Assembly (NCBI GenBank): GCA_023378865.1
Contig: JAMCSP010000019.1
Location: forward strand, 1-52,763
Direction: 5' to 3'
DNA from: Candidatus Parvarchaeota archaeon
GTDB taxonomy: Archaea; Nanobdellota; Nanobdellia; Parvarchaeales; Parvarchaeaceae
DNA: 52,763 nucleotides
A program made the position numbers and the translations under genes. Below, in pieces: positions 52,090 through 52,763 of the stretch; position 1 is the stretch's first letter; every line of letters begins with the position of its first letter. The notes beneath the pieces were generated by a model. The model had not been told where the DNA came from. It saw only the letters and a program-made list of their open reading frames with translations, and ran no database searches.

Positions 52090-52763
52090 AGGTATTTACT
52101 CCACAGCTATAACAAAGTTACTGCTGGATGAAAAAATAGAAGTAACACAGGCTGCTGAAGCCATCAAGAAAGCATTAAACATAGAGGATGAAAGCAAACC
52201 TGATATAATAATAGAAGATACCGAAACAAAAGAGGGGGTTTACATATACGGAAACGGCAGCGAAAAGATAGTTGAACTGCTAAAAAGCAGGCTTAAAATG
52301 AGTATTTTTTATAAAGAAGAGATAGGAAAGATATACTGCGGTATAATAAAGAATACGGATCAAAAGGCAAAATCAATAGTTATATCACTTCCTGACGATG
52401 AAGAGGGAGTACTTGACCTTAAAAGTTTTTGGGGGTACGTTAAACCCGGTGCAAAGATACTTGTTCAATCAAAAGGAACCTATGACGGGAAGATAATGCT
52501 TTCCACGCAATTAAGAATATTTGGAGACAACATAATAATCATAAAAAATGGCTTTACAAAGATGAGCAAGGGGATACATTCAAATGAGGGAAAAACAAAA
52601 CTGTATGATATAGCAAAGGGCCTGAACCTAAAAGAATGGGGAATTCTATGGGTACAAGGTGCAGAAGACAAGGAAGAAGAAGTACTCAAGCAGGAATTGG
52701 AAGAACTGCAGAAAAAAGAAGCTGAAATAAACGAAAAATTCAATAATTGCACTGAGCCCAGCA
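52073..52763 (+). CDS. fau-1: FAU-1 / RNase G-E-like RNA-binding protein (partial, cut by window end)
   Basis: 230 codons visible. The start KVRGIYSTAITKLLLDEKIEVTQ (split here by position: residues 3-24) is the FAU-1/AU-1 signature, followed by an S1-like domain to about residue 100 (GIYCGII, GVLDLKSFWGYVKPGA region), then VKPGAKILVQSKG and LSTQLRIFGDNIIIIKNG that resemble the RNase E/G-like part. The DUF402 end is beyond the window. FAU-1 proteins bind AU-rich RNA and act in 5S rRNA processing in archaea. The ATG has GGAGG upstream and overlaps rrp41 by 17 bp. Confidence 0.88.
   Translation, partial: MKVKVRGIYSTAITKLLLDEKIEVTQAAEAIKKALNIEDESKPDIIIEDTETKEGVYIYGNGSEKIVELLKSRLKMSIFYKEEIGKIYCGIIKNTDQKAKSIVISLPDDEEGVLDLKSFWGYVKPGAKILVQSKGTYDGKIMLSTQLRIFGDNIIIIKNGFTKMSKGIHSNEGKTKLYDIAKGLNLKEWGILWVQGAEDKEEEVLKQELEELQKKEAEINEKFNNCTEPS

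Overview
The window reads as one contiguous piece of an AT-rich archaeal chromosome. Archaeal markers are the snoRNP pair fibrillarin/Nop5, proteasome alpha, SBDS, exosome Rrp4/Rrp41, a Pop5-like RNase P protein, FAU-1, archaeal-type phosphoglycerate mutase, non-phosphorylating GAPDH, and TATA boxes 22-30 bp upstream of start codons with little or no leader. Small tightly packed genes, many lineage-restricted small membrane proteins, a giant repetitive secreted protein and strong use of ATA/AGA codons suggest a reduced DPANN-type archaeon (ARMAN/Parvarchaeota-like). That placement is inferred from gene content and was not tested by phylogeny. There is no rRNA, CRISPR array, transposase or integrase.

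Layout. 0-4.7 kb: unknown small proteins, speD flanked by two similar two-gene membrane-protein cassettes, a peroxiredoxin divergent from endonuclease III, a 31-residue membrane peptide and a dCTP deaminase-family protein. 4.7-16.7 kb: one gene for a 3,975-residue surface protein with about 26 tandem cysteine-bearing repeats followed by four DUF2341-type modules. 16.7-23.5 kb: DNA repair (exonuclease III, PolX-PHP), a KaiC-like ATPase, ApgM, a coiled-coil protein, fibrillarin and a short Nop5. 23.7-30.4 kb: a four-gene operon of two PrkA-type AAA ATPases, a YeaH/DUF444 VWA protein and SpoVR. 30.8-36.9 kb: HisRS, a frameshifted secreted protein, an ABC-2 exporter, tRNA-Asp, a membrane glycoprotein-like protein and a GT4 glycosyltransferase. 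36.9-43 kb: a SecB-like protein, GrpE, DnaK and DnaJ (with GT4 as last gene of the same run), HtpX and a new-looking HExxH protein. 43-48.6 kb: tRNA-Arg, tRNA-Pro with an unusual AGG anticodon, a helical-repeat protein with a perfect internal duplication, a TIGR01777-type epimerase and GAPN. 48.6-52.8 kb: the RNA-processing/protein-turnover superoperon pop5-psmA-SBDS-rrp4-rrp41-fau1, cut by the window end.

How the genes connect. GAPN and ApgM are two steps of an archaeal lower glycolysis (GAP to 3-PG to 2-PG). Nth, Xth and PolX could form a short base-excision repair path. SecB-like/GrpE/DnaK/DnaJ/HtpX form a protein-quality block. The PrkA-PrkA-YeaH-SpoVR operon looks like a complete stress-signalling module of unknown output.

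The observations most worth checking are: (1) a 28-bp exact copy of dnaK coding sequence that forms almost the whole dnaK-dnaJ spacer, including the dnaJ ribosome-binding region; (2) tRNA-Pro with A34; (3) Nop5 without its fibrillarin-binding N-terminal domain, next to fibrillarin; (4) the giant repeat/DUF2341 protein and its near-identical internal segments; (5) the four-gene PrkA/SpoVR operon; (6) the slippery-looking frameshift in a membrane-anchored secreted protein; and (7) a perfect 182-bp duplication in the helical-repeat gene.
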